64,000 nucleotides of DNA from Amycolatopsis tolypomycina (GCF_900105945.1 NZ_FNSO01000004.1:558001-622000); one strand, 5' to 3'; positions 43,654 through 51,966 are shown, numbered from the stretch's first letter. Notes: a model not told the origin generated them from the sequence alone. Numbers and translations are program-made.

Positions 43654-44727
43654 ATGGGTGGTCCCGCAGCCGAACCGTACGACTTCTGCCTGTCGTTCGC
43701 GACCGAGCAACGGCCTTATGTCGAAGAAGTCGCGGAGCTGTTGCGAAAGGCCGGGCGCACCGTGTTCTACGACGCCTACGAGACGGCGAAACTGCTCGGC
43801 GAGGATCTGTACACGCACCTCGACGAGATCTACAACCGCGGATCCCGCTTCTGCGTGTTGTTCGCTTCCGAGGCGTACGTGCGCAAGGTCTGGACCAGGC
43901 ACGAGCGGCGGTCCGTGCAGGACAGGGCGATGCGCGAAGCCGGCGCGTACCTGCTGCCGGTGCGGTTCGACGACACCCCGGTGCCCGGGTTGCGCGGCAC
44001 CACCGGGTACGTCGACGCGCGGGTCACGTCCCCGGCCGAGCTCGTGCGGATCCTCCTCGAAAAGCTGGCGGGGGAACCGCAGGCGGCCACTGTTTCCGCG
44101 TCGATTCTGGCCGTGAAGGCGGATCCGCACACTGACCTCGAAGATCTTGTACGGAAAGCGCTGTCACACTGCCGGGTTTCCGTGGCGCCGGAGCTGATTT
44201 CCGCCCGCGGTTCGTCGGTGACGGCGGTCGTTCCGGAAGCGGTGCTCTCGGTCGCCGAGGTGGTCGTGGATGTCACGGCCACGATCGCCGACCTCGCCCG
44301 GAAGGGGTCCGTGCCGGCACTCAGGATCGCCGTGCACCGCGGTCAGGTCCCGGCCGGGCAGCCGGGGGAATCCGTCGACCTCACGGAAGCGGCCGAGGCC
44401 GCGGCCTCCGCCGCCGTGGCGGACGTGTTCGACCGGGTACCGGAGGCCGGCTGCGTGATCGTGGCGACCCAGCGGGTGTTCGACACGGTGATCCGGCCGG
44501 GCCGCGGTGGGTGCAACCCCGCTCAGTTCTCCTGGACCACGACAGCCGACGGACGCGGCCTCTACGTCAAGGTACCGGGGTTTCCCCAGTACGGGCGGCC
44601 CGCGCGCCCGGCCGGGGCCACCCCGGCCGGGGCAGCCGCGCCGCGGACGTACCACTTCGGCGGACCGGTGACCGCCGGCCAGATCGGGGACGTCAACTTC
44701 TTCGGGAGCGACGATGACCGACACTGA
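43654..44727 (+). CDS. TIR-domain effector with cyclase-like middle domain and C-terminal RHIM-like motif
   Basis: The 357-residue protein starts with a TIR domain (~9-135): YDFCLSFATEQRPYVEEVAELL, VFYDAYETAKLLGEDL, and SEAYVRKVWTRHERRS. In the last, Trp80 and Glu84 match the W-x3-E position of the NADase glutamate in TIR enzymes. Residues ~165-310 resemble a class III nucleotidyl cyclase fold (LRIAVHRGQV...CVIVATQRVFDTVI) but lack clear metal-binding aspartates. The end, HFGGPVTAGQIGDVNFFG (334-351), shares GxxxxGQ[IV]GDxNFxG with the next protein. GAGGGAG precedes ATG 43654. It leads a four-gene overlapping operon. Likely role: an NAD-depleting effector triggered by its partner. Confidence 0.82.
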   Translation: MGGPAAEPYDFCLSFATEQRPYVEEVAELLRKAGRTVFYDAYETAKLLGEDLYTHLDEIYNRGSRFCVLFASEAYVRKVWTRHERRSVQDRAMREAGAYLLPVRFDDTPVPGLRGTTGYVDARVTSPAELVRILLEKLAGEPQAATVSASILAVKADPHTDLEDLVRKALSHCRVSVAPELISARGSSVTAVVPEAVLSVAEVVVDVTATIADLARKGSVPALRIAVHRGQVPAGQPGESVDLTEAAEAAASAAVADVFDRVPEAGCVIVATQRVFDTVIRPGRGGCNPAQFSWTTTADGRGLYVKVPGFPQYGRPARPAGATPAGAAAPRTYHFGGPVTAGQIGDVNFFGSDDDRH

Positions 44728-46975
44728 CCCGGACCCCGCCGAGTCCGGGGGCGACACCTCCGACGCGCCACCCGAACCCGAAGGGGAGGAGAAGCCGGAC
44801 AAGGGCGCGGCCGACGACCGGAAGCCCCAGGACGAGGGACAGGACAAGGAGAAGGACAAGGAAAAGGCCGAGGAGGAGGAGAACGTCCGGTCCGCGCAGG
44901 ACCGCGCCGCCGACCCGGAGAGCGCCCAGCAGTGGGGCCTGTTCGCCAGCCGGATGGACACCGCGTTCCAGGCCATGTTCGGCGTCGGCGCGAGCGGGTT
45001 CGCCGCCGCGGGCGGCACGGCCAACTTCTTCCTCGGCGACACCGCCGTCGGCCAGGTCGGCGACCAGAACTTCGCCGGGAGAAGGCGTTCGCTGGAGATC
45101 CGGGTCCGCAGTGGCCTGGTCGCGAAGGACGTGCTCGCGCAGATCGACGAGGCGTACGTGGAGCCCGACGACTACCGCGAGCTGACCCGGAAGCTCGAGC
45201 AGCACCAGCTGCTGTTCATCAAGGCGCGCGGGGGCACCGGCCGGACGATGACCGCGTTGCACCTGCTGCACCGCAGCTGCCACGAAGGCGTGCGCAAGCT
45301 CGACCCCGACGCGCGGCTGAAGAGCTTGCAGCCGAAGGAATTCGAGCCCGGACACGGCTACCTCCTCGAATCGCTGGACCCCGACCAGGCCGCGACCCTG
45401 AAGGCCTTCCACGCCGAACGGCTCGGGCAGTACATGCGCGACCGGGGCTGCATGATGGTCGTCATCGTCGACGAATCGACACGCCTGCCAATGCACGAGA
45501 TCGGCGACCTCGTCAGCACCGGCTTCACCCGGGTGAAGCCCGACCGGCTGCTCGAACGCTACGTCGAATGGGGCCTCGTCGGCTCCGCTCCCGAAGCCGA
45601 CCACGAGGTGCTGTCCCGCCCCGAGGTGAAGGAGATCATCGCTCAGCTCACCGAGGAGGTCCCGGCCCGGGAGCTGGCGAAGCTCGGCGACCTGCTGATC
45701 GAGGTCGCCCACGACCGGATCGGGTTCGAGACGGTCCGGAACCGGTACTCGGCGGCGGGCAAGGCGGGCTTCGGGGAGTGGTTCGACGCTCAGGCCGACC
45801 TCGAGCAACGCGCCTTCGTCATCGCCCTCGCCGTCTTCAACGACGAACCGGTGCAGCTGGTCTCGACCGCCGCCACGATGCTGGCCGACCGCTTCAAGAA
45901 GCTCGCCATCCCCCGGCGCGGCGACCGGTCCCGTGACGTGTTCGCGGTCTCGCTCACCCAGCGGGTCCAGCAGGCGCGCGCCGAGCTGGCCAACGGCTCG
46001 CAGGAGACGGAGTTCGGCGATGTGCCGGTGACGAAGGCCCGTTTCCAGGACGAGCGGTACCCGCAGCTCGTGCTGGACCACGTGCGCACGCAGTACACCC
46101 AGGCGCTGGACGTGGTCCTGGACTGGCTCCTCGCCCTGGGCAGCATCCCCAACCCGCAGGTCTACATCCGGGCCGGGGTCGCCGCGGGACTGCTGAGCCA
46201 GTACGACTTCGTCAACGTGTACCGCCGGATCATCAACCCCTGGGCGGTCTTCGGCGACGCCGACCAGCGCTGGGCGGCCGTCGCCGCCCTGCAGGTCCCG
46301 GCTCGGCTGCCGGACTACGGCCTGCAGATCTCGAAGCTCCTCCGCCACTGGTCCCGCCACACGCTCCCGCAGCTGCGTTCGGCGGCGGCGCAGGCCCTCG
46401 GCACGACGACCTCGATCAGCCCGGAGGCGGCGCTCAAACAGCTGAGGTACCTCGCCCGCCACGCCGACTGGGTCATCGCCTACCGCGTGGGCGAAGCCAT
46501 CAGCGACCTGTTCGTGCGCGCCGACCCGGGCCTGGTCCTGCGGACGCTGGTGCGCTGGTCGCGGGACGACGAGTTCGTGGAACGCCGGCTGACGGCGTTG
46601 CTCGCGGTCCTGATCACCTCGCACTACGTAGAAATCCAGGCCGACGGCTCGGAACGCTGGCCCGCGCTGGTCTGGTTCGCCGAGCACCGGCCGGATCTGC
46701 GGCGCCACATCGTGCTGCTCTTCGCCCGGCTGCTGGTGACCATCGACTTCAAGCGACGCACGTACGTCCACATGAAGCAGTGGGTGCGGATCACCCGCCG
46801 CGAACCGGCGGTGACGCGGCCGCTCGCGCGGCTGCTGCGCGACATCGGCGCGCGCTCGGGCGAAACCGCGAGCATCCGCACCCACCTGGCGGACTGGGCC
46901 GAAGACCCCGACGGGCCGGTCACCGCCGCCCGGACCGTGCTCGAACACTTCGACCAGGAAGAGGGACCACAGTGA
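44714..46975 (+). CDS. Large sensor-like protein: RHIM-like motif, degenerate P-loop, helical repeats
   Basis: The 753-residue protein has an acidic/Lys-rich disordered start (~1-70), then FFLGDTAVGQVGDQNFAG (105-122), matching the TIR protein's C-terminal motif. Next comes a P-loop-like segment ARGGTGRTMTA (171-181) in which the usual first Gly and Lys are Ala and Arg, and a Walker B-like MMVVIVDES (~247-255). From ~residue 420 the sequence is helical and HEAT-like (WAAVAALQVPARLPDYGL, LRSAAAQALGTTTS). The plan recalls STAND/NLR-type sensors, but nucleotide binding is uncertain. It overlaps the TIR gene by 14 bp and the SPFH gene by 4 bp. Confidence 0.7.
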   Translation: MTDTDPDPAESGGDTSDAPPEPEGEEKPDKGAADDRKPQDEGQDKEKDKEKAEEEENVRSAQDRAADPESAQQWGLFASRMDTAFQAMFGVGASGFAAAGGTANFFLGDTAVGQVGDQNFAGRRRSLEIRVRSGLVAKDVLAQIDEAYVEPDDYRELTRKLEQHQLLFIKARGGTGRTMTALHLLHRSCHEGVRKLDPDARLKSLQPKEFEPGHGYLLESLDPDQAATLKAFHAERLGQYMRDRGCMMVVIVDESTRLPMHEIGDLVSTGFTRVKPDRLLERYVEWGLVGSAPEADHEVLSRPEVKEIIAQLTEEVPARELAKLGDLLIEVAHDRIGFETVRNRYSAAGKAGFGEWFDAQADLEQRAFVIALAVFNDEPVQLVSTAATMLADRFKKLAIPRRGDRSRDVFAVSLTQRVQQARAELANGSQETEFGDVPVTKARFQDERYPQLVLDHVRTQYTQALDVVLDWLLALGSIPNPQVYIRAGVAAGLLSQYDFVNVYRRIINPWAVFGDADQRWAAVAALQVPARLPDYGLQISKLLRHWSRHTLPQLRSAAAQALGTTTSISPEAALKQLRYLARHADWVIAYRVGEAISDLFVRADPGLVLRTLVRWSRDDEFVERRLTALLAVLITSHYVEIQADGSERWPALVWFAEHRPDLRRHIVLLFARLLVTIDFKRRTYVHMKQWVRITRREPAVTRPLARLLRDIGARSGETASIRTHLADWAEDPDGPVTAARTVLEHFDQEEGPQ

Positions 46976-48024
46976 CCGATCGAGCTCCGGAACCGGATGA
47001 CCGGCCGGACACCGGCGGCGCCGGCACAGCCGTGCAGCGGCTCGAGGTGACCCGCTCCAGCCTGCGCAAGAACAACCCCGCGTCGTCCGGCCACTCCGCG
47101 GTCGTCTACGTCACGAAGCGAGGCGACTACCAGGTCGGCGCCGGCCGGCTGACCGCCGGCGAAGTGTGGCTGGCCACTCCGCGCGAGATGTACCTCGTCG
47201 ACATCACCCCGCACGAAGAGGTGTTCGAACTCGGCCTTCCGTCGGCCGAAGAAGCGTTCACCTACACCGCGAGCGTGCGCGTCACCTGGCGGATCAGCGA
47301 CCCGGTCGCCGCGGTGAAGGCGGGCAAGGTCGAACCGCGGGAGGCGATCGGCCGGTTCCTGGAGGAAAAGCTGCGCGAAGTCACGCGTCAGTTCGGCGTG
47401 GAGGACAGCGCGAACGCCGAGCGCCGGATCGCGCACGAGTTCGGCGACCGCGAGGTGCGGATGTCCGACGCGGTGGTTGTCACGCGCTGCACCGCAGTCC
47501 TGGACCTGGACGAATCGACACGCAAGCACATCGCCAGCCGGACCGAGTTCGCGCGCAGTTCCGAGACCGAACGGCTCTCGCACGAGGTGCGCCGGCTGCG
47601 CGCGGAGCACGCGCGGGAAATGCAGCGGCTCGAGCAGCAGCACGAACTCGAGCTGAAGCAGCAGCGCATGAAGGTCTACGCCGACGCGATCCGCGAGGAC
47701 GACGCGAACGTGCTGGCCCTGCGGCTGGCCGGGCACAAGGAGGACATCCAGGACGTCATCGGGCTGCTGCAGGAGCAGAAGAAGCTCAGTCTCGAAAACG
47801 CGAAGGGCATCCTCCAGATGGCGCTGGAGAACAAGGCGGTGACCCTGACCGAGCTCAAGCCGCTGCTGAACGACGCCAGCCGGACGATGCTCGGGCTGCC
47901 GAAGAACCCCGGCTCGCCGCCCCGGGTCACGGCGGACGCCACCCGCGCCGACCTGCACGACGACGAAGCCGACCTGCACGACGACGAAGACGACGAGGAC
48001 GAGGACGATGGCGGCGAGCGGTGA
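46972..48024 (+). CDS. SPFH/band-7-like domain protein
   Basis: The 350-residue protein has a short disordered start. An SPFH-like domain spans ~20-190 (VYVTKRGDYQVGAGRLTAGEVW, YTASVRVTWRISDPVAAVKAG, RFLEEKLREVTRQFGV, AVVVTRCTAVLDLDE). A charged coiled coil follows (~190-235, LSHEVRRLRAEHAREMQRLEQQHELELKQQRMKVY shows heptads), and the protein ends in an Asp/Glu tail (DDEADLHDDEDDEDEDD). SPFH proteins oligomerise at membranes. It has no membrane helix, so it may dock on the fourth operon protein. It starts at GTG 46972, overlapping the previous stop, and overlaps the next gene by 17 bp. Confidence 0.7.
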   Translation: MTDRAPEPDDRPDTGGAGTAVQRLEVTRSSLRKNNPASSGHSAVVYVTKRGDYQVGAGRLTAGEVWLATPREMYLVDITPHEEVFELGLPSAEEAFTYTASVRVTWRISDPVAAVKAGKVEPREAIGRFLEEKLREVTRQFGVEDSANAERRIAHEFGDREVRMSDAVVVTRCTAVLDLDESTRKHIASRTEFARSSETERLSHEVRRLRAEHAREMQRLEQQHELELKQQRMKVYADAIREDDANVLALRLAGHKEDIQDVIGLLQEQKKLSLENAKGILQMALENKAVTLTELKPLLNDASRTMLGLPKNPGSPPRVTADATRADLHDDEADLHDDEDDEDEDDGGER

Positions 48025-48562
48025 AGTGCTCAACCCGGTGAGCGACGTTCCGGTGTTCGGCGACCTGATCGGCCTGGTCGACACCGCGGCGACCCAGATC
48101 GGGTTCTCGCTGCCGTTCCGGGCCTTCGGCGAGCTGATCATCGTCGGGGTGCTCGCCTTCGTCCTGCTGCGGCTGGTGACGGCGCGGCTGCTCCCGTGGG
48201 CGGGCAACGCGCTCGTCCGCCCGGTCACGATGCTCACGCAGGCGCTCCTGGTCCTGCTCCTGCTGCCGGACCTGGGTGTCGCCCGCCTGACCCGGCACTT
48301 CGGGCGGAAGCCGCCCGAGGCGGTTTACGGGTACGGCGCGGCGGTGCTGGCCGTGGTCGAGTCCGCCGAGGAGCTGATCCGGCGCGGGCTGCCGAAGCTG
48401 GGCCTGACCCGGGCGTTGCGGCCCTGGGCGCTGATCGTCCTGCTGGTCGCCGGCTTCCTGCTCTGGAACCAGCAGGACTGCGCGGCGGGCGCGGCACCCA
48501 CGTGCGCCAGTCCGGTCGAGGTGTGGCTCGCGTCGTTCGGCGCACCGGATCCGAAGGGCTGA
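48008..48562 (+). CDS. Small membrane protein, last gene of the TIR operon
   Basis: The 184-residue protein has three or so hydrophobic helices: ELIIVGVLAFVLLRLVTA (~43-60), VTMLTQALLVLLLLPDLGV (~73-91) and ALIVLLVAGFLLWNQQDCAA (~142-161). A basic cytosolic loop lies between, and a short C-terminal tail has two Cys (DCAAGAAPTCAS). It resembles no family I know. Its start lies inside the SPFH gene's last codons, so translation is coupled. As the only integral membrane protein of the operon it is a candidate anchor or pore, which is inference. Confidence 0.65.
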   Translation: MAASGEVLNPVSDVPVFGDLIGLVDTAATQIGFSLPFRAFGELIIVGVLAFVLLRLVTARLLPWAGNALVRPVTMLTQALLVLLLLPDLGVARLTRHFGRKPPEAVYGYGAAVLAVVESAEELIRRGLPKLGLTRALRPWALIVLLVAGFLLWNQQDCAAGAAPTCASPVEVWLASFGAPDPKG

Positions 48563-48597
48563 CCCCGCGGCCTCGGCTGACGAGCAGCGCGCCACGG

Positions 48598-49686
48598 TCA
48601 GGCGGCCGCCGCCTTCAGGGACTCGGACAACGTCACCAGCTCGCGGGCGTCGTCGTCCAGACCCCCGCCGTCCGGGATGGCGATCGGCGTGCCCTGCTCC
48701 GGGACCTGCTCACGCCGGGCGTGGGCGCGCAACGCCTCCACGAGCCGGACCGCCAGCGGGCCGTCCAGGCGGGCCACGTACGGGCTGATCCGGACCAGCC
48801 CGTCCCGGCATTCGATCACCCGCCGGTAGTACCGGCGGTGGACGCCGCGCACGCTCAGCGTGTCCCAGCGGCCCAACGGCGTGCGGCTCAGCGCGTCCTC
48901 CGGGAACGCCTCGTGCAGCTTCGTCCACAACGGACGGAGGCGGTGGTAGGTCCGCAGGTGCTGCCACCACACGCGGGCCGCCGCCAGCCGGGTGGCCACG
49001 CCCGGGTACGACAGGCCGACCACCAGCAGGATCGCGCTCGGGAACACCAGCCAGACCGTGGCCTGGACCAGCAGCCAGGGGATCGCCGCGCCCGCCCAGT
49101 GGACCAGGACCACCGCGATCAGCGTCGCGCCGCCCACCGCGCCGAACGCGAACCCGACCGACGCCACCGAGAGCCCGCGGGCCAGCCGCGGGGCCGCGCC
49201 GCGGGCGTAACGCCGGGCGAAGAAGCAGGAGCTCGCGATGCCGTACGTCAGGTACAGGTCGGCGGCCAGGTAGAACACCGAGACCGCGCCGCGGGGGTAC
49301 TGCGCCGGCGGGACGTCCGGCATGAACACCGTCACGGTGGCCATCACCAGGATCGCGGCGCCCAGCGGGATCGCCTCCAGCCGGGCCCGCCGCCGCGCGC
49401 GGGAGCCCGGGCGGGCCGAGAACAGGAAGAAGCACGCCAGCGAAAAGACCAGCCCGCAGAGGAAGACGTGCTGGAACAGCAGCGGCACGATCGACCCGGG
49501 GTACGGCTGGTTGACGTCGCCCGCCAGCAGGCCCAGCGGGTACGCGGCCGCGAAGCAGGCCAGGCAGGCCGTGACCATCCAGCGTGCGACGTCACCCGGG
49601 GCGCGGGTGAGCTGGTAGATCTTCCACAGCAGCGCCGGGAACAGGATGACGCCCTGGACCACGATCAGCGTGATCTTGCTGTTCAC
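48598..49686 (-). CDS. MAB_1171c-like polytopic membrane protein
   Basis: The 362-residue protein has seven or eight membrane helices (ITLIVVQGVILFPALLWKIYQL, VTACLACFAAAYPLGLLAG, LLFQHVFLCGLVFSLACFFLFSA, AAILVMATVTVFMPDV) then a ~150-residue cytosolic domain (YHRLRPLWTKLHEAFPED..., RRYYRRVIECRDGLVRISPYV). This matches the actinobacterial MAB_1171c-type proteins that are always next to an ImmA/IrrE-like or XRE gene. Their function is unknown. GTG 49684-49686 overlaps the upstream protease stop (GTGA). The gene is convergent with the TIR operon at 35 bp. Confidence 0.75.
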   Translation of the reverse strand: MNSKITLIVVQGVILFPALLWKIYQLTRAPGDVARWMVTACLACFAAAYPLGLLAGDVNQPYPGSIVPLLFQHVFLCGLVFSLACFFLFSARPGSRARRRARLEAIPLGAAILVMATVTVFMPDVPPAQYPRGAVSVFYLAADLYLTYGIASSCFFARRYARGAAPRLARGLSVASVGFAFGAVGGATLIAVVLVHWAGAAIPWLLVQATVWLVFPSAILLVVGLSYPGVATRLAAARVWWQHLRTYHRLRPLWTKLHEAFPEDALSRTPLGRWDTLSVRGVHRRYYRRVIECRDGLVRISPYVARLDGPLAVRLVEALRAHARREQVPEQGTPIAIPDGGGLDDDARELVTLSESLKAAAA

Positions 49687-50216
49687 AGCCAGCCCAGCCG
49701 TTCGTCCAGCGCGGCGTCGAGCCGCCGCGCGGCACCCGCGTCCGACGACGGCGGGGCGACCCGGTCGAGGACCGAGGCCCACTCGAGGATGATCGTCGCC
49801 ACCGTCTCGGCCTCCCGCTCGTGGTCGGTGTCGTAGGAGGTGCGCAGCAGGGCGCGCCCGACCGCCTCCGGTTCCAGGCCCGGCGCCAGCTTGCCGACCA
49901 GGTCCTGGTTCTCCGCGGTGGCGCCGTGGCCGGCCAGGATGTGGCCCAGCTCGTGCAGGATGATGTGGCGCTGGTGGGCCTTGCTGGTGTCCTGCTGGTA
50001 GACGATGTAGTCGGCCTCGGCGGTGGCGATCCAGGCGCCGAACGGGCCCGGCACCGGGATCCGGTGCGGCAGCAGCCGGATCGGGCGGCCGCGCTGCGCA
50101 CCGACGCTGCGGCACAGCTCGAGGACGTCGAGCGGCGGGCGGATGCCCAGTTCGTTCAGCAGCCGCCTGCAGCGGCGCCGCAACTCGCGTTCCTTCACCA
50201 GCCGCCTTGCCATCAC
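49683..50216 (-). CDS. ImmA/IrrE-family zinc metallopeptidase-like protein
   Basis: The 177-residue protein has the HEXXH motif in HIILHELGHILAGHGA, preceded by PFGAWIATAEADYIVYQQDTS and followed by the third-ligand region EREAETVATIILEW. This is the ImmA/IrrE arrangement: a protease that cleaves a repressor to derepress mobile or stress genes. The N-terminus (KERELRRRCRRLLNELGIRPPLDVLELC) is a small helical region. No repressor gene is adjacent. GTG 50216 and ATG 50213 are both possible starts. It forms an operon with the MAB_1171c-like membrane protein and lies beside the defence operon. Confidence 0.8.
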   Translation of the reverse strand: MMARRLVKERELRRRCRRLLNELGIRPPLDVLELCRSVGAQRGRPIRLLPHRIPVPGPFGAWIATAEADYIVYQQDTSKAHQRHIILHELGHILAGHGATAENQDLVGKLAPGLEPEAVGRALLRTSYDTDHEREAETVATIILEWASVLDRVAPPSSDAGAARRLDAALDERLGWL

Positions 50217-50450
50217 CGTCGGAGCACCCAGACGCTCTTACGGTAGTTGACGGCACCCCAGTCGATCATCGCCCGCCCCGGGGACCCGTCGCCGTCAGCT
50301 GTGCTCCGGCGCGATCTCGCAGAGTGACGCGCGCCGGCGGTGCACGCGCCCCTCGTCGACGGTGGCGGTGGCCCGCACCGGGACACGCACAGCGGGCAGC
50401 CTCCTTAATTCGGTGGCGCGGTCGACGAGGGTGGAGTTGAGTCGGCTCCC

Positions 50451-51524
50451 ATGGTCGAGGTGCGCGGAACGTGCGACGAGCGGTTCGGAGAGGTGCGCGA
50501 CGCGCTCGCGGAGTCCTTGGCCAAGGACGACGTCGGCGCCTCCGTTGCGGTGTTCCACCACGGCGAGCCCGTCGCCGACCTGTGGGGCGGCTACGCCGAC
50601 GCCGGGAAAACCGTGCCCTGGCAGGAAAACACGATCACCAACGTCTGGTCCACCACCAAGACGATGATCGCCCTGTGCGCCTTGGTCCTCGCCGATCGGG
50701 GAGACCTCGACCTCGACGCTCGGCTCGTCCGGTACTGGCCCGGGTTCGGCGCCGCGGACGTGCGGGTGCGGCACGTGCTGTCGCACACCGCGGGACTGCC
50801 CGTCTGGGACACGCCGATCACCCTCGACGACCTGGCCGACGCGCCCAAGGTCACCGCGCTGCTCGCCGCGCAGGAGCCGCGGTGGACACCCGGGGAAATC
50901 GGGTGTTATCACGCGGTCACGCAAGGCTTTCTGCTCGGTGAGGTCGTCCGCCGGATCACCGGCCGGACGATCGGGGCGTTCTTCGCCGCCGAGATCGCCG
51001 GGCCGCTGGGCGCCGATTTCCACATCGGGCTGCCCGACGCGCAGCACCACCGCGTCGCGCCGCAGCTCGCGCCGCCCGGCGGGCTGACCGTGCCGCCGCC
51101 CACCGAGCTCTTCGACGCCGCCCCCAATCCCGTCATCGAGCCCGCGGACACGAACACCGCGGCGTGGCGGCGTGCGGAGATCCCGTCGGGTTCCGGCTAC
51201 GGCAACGCCCGCTCGGTCGCCCTCGTCCAGTCGGTCCTCACCTCGGGCGGTGCCGGGCTGCTGTCGCGGGCCGGGTGCGAGCGGGCGCTGGAGGAGCAGT
51301 ACCAGGGTCTCGACCACGGCCTGGGCGTGCGGATGCGGTACGGCCTTGGCTACGGCATCAGCGGCCGCACCTGCTTCTGGGGCGGCATGGGCGGTTCGCT
51401 GGTGTTCAACGACCTCGACGCCGGTCTCACCGTCGCCTACGCGATGAACCAGATGCTCGACGCCGTCGTCGGTGACGGCCGCGGCATGACCATGGTCGCC
51501 GCGGCCTACAGCGGCTTGGGCTGA
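50451..51524 (+). CDS. Serine hydrolase of the beta-lactamase/EstB family
   Basis: The 357-residue protein has the class C/family VIII serine-hydrolase fold: nucleophile motif STTK in NVWSTTKTMIALCALVLADRG, HVLSHTAGLPVWDTP, a tyrosine in CYHAVTQGFLLGEVVRR (YxN-like) and a WGGMGGS turn near the end (KTG-box equivalent). Such enzymes are usually esterases or D-aminopeptidases, not clinical beta-lactamases, and it has no signal peptide. GGAG lies ~15 nt before ATG 50451. It is divergent from the ImmA gene with 234 bp between. Confidence 0.87.
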   Translation: MVEVRGTCDERFGEVRDALAESLAKDDVGASVAVFHHGEPVADLWGGYADAGKTVPWQENTITNVWSTTKTMIALCALVLADRGDLDLDARLVRYWPGFGAADVRVRHVLSHTAGLPVWDTPITLDDLADAPKVTALLAAQEPRWTPGEIGCYHAVTQGFLLGEVVRRITGRTIGAFFAAEIAGPLGADFHIGLPDAQHHRVAPQLAPPGGLTVPPPTELFDAAPNPVIEPADTNTAAWRRAEIPSGSGYGNARSVALVQSVLTSGGAGLLSRAGCERALEEQYQGLDHGLGVRMRYGLGYGISGRTCFWGGMGGSLVFNDLDAGLTVAYAMNQMLDAVVGDGRGMTMVAAAYSGLG

Positions 51525-51949
51525 TCCGGCACCGGCGCCCAGAGCCCATCCGCGTCGCCCGCCTCGAGCCGGCCCCGGTACACGCCGATCTTCCGGTCGA
51601 TCAGCTGCAGGTTCTCCTGCAGCTCCGCCAGCCTCGCCAGCACGTCGGCGCGGTGTTCCTCCAGCAGGGCCAGGCGCTCCCGCTCGTTGCCGCGGCCGGC
51701 GGCGACCAGGTCCGCGTACCGGCGGATCGTCTTGATCGGCATACCCGTCGCGCGGAGCTTGGTGCAGATCTTGATCCAGTCCAGGTCCAGCTTCCGGTAG
51801 CGGCGGCGGCCGCCGCTGGTGCGGTCGACCCGGGTCACGACCAGGCCCGCCCGTTCGTAGTAGCGCAGCGTGTGCGCGCTGACCCCGGTGCGGCGGGCCG
51901 CGTCCGCGATGGTCAGGCCCTCCGCGGGGATCGGGTTGACTTCGAGCAC
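51506..51949 (-). CDS. MerR-family transcriptional regulator
   Basis: The 147-residue regulator has the MerR winged helix (LTIADAARRTGVSAHTLRYYERAGLV...GRRRYRKLDLDWIKICTKLRATGMPIKTIRRY) and a coiled-coil dimerisation helix (LLEEHRADVLARLAELQENLQLIDRKIGVY). There is no Cys-based metal pocket at the end, so it senses something other than classic heavy metals. It is divergent from the MFS gene with only 24 bp between starts. Its 3' end overlaps the serine hydrolase by 19 bp. GTG 51949 is 7 nt after TAGGAT (minus strand), a leaderless pattern. Confidence 0.9.
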   Translation of the reverse strand: MLEVNPIPAEGLTIADAARRTGVSAHTLRYYERAGLVVTRVDRTSGGRRRYRKLDLDWIKICTKLRATGMPIKTIRRYADLVAAGRGNERERLALLEEHRADVLARLAELQENLQLIDRKIGVYRGRLEAGDADGLWAPVPDQPKPL

Positions 51950-51966
51950 GCTCTAAATCCTAGCGT
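51948..51966. promoter_or_regulatory. MerR-type operator overlapping two divergent leaderless promoters
   Basis: ACGCT-N9-AGCGT (51948-51966) is a perfect 5-bp dyad spanning the entire intergenic space. On the plus strand TAGCGT (51961-51966) is 7 nt before the MFS ATG 51974. On the minus strand TAGGAT (51962-51957) is 7 nt before the merR GTG. MerR regulators act by distorting a spacer between -35 and -10, so the dyad is well placed to control both genes. Confidence 0.6.

Noticed and set aside
44714..46975. Classical STAND ATPase for the second operon protein
   Set aside because: The P-loop lacks the invariant Gly and Lys (reads ARGGTGRT), so I call it degenerate rather than an active NTPase.
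50217..50450. A hidden repressor gene for the ImmA-like protease in the 234-bp gap
   Set aside because: No frame of adequate length with a helix-turn-helix or good coding bias.
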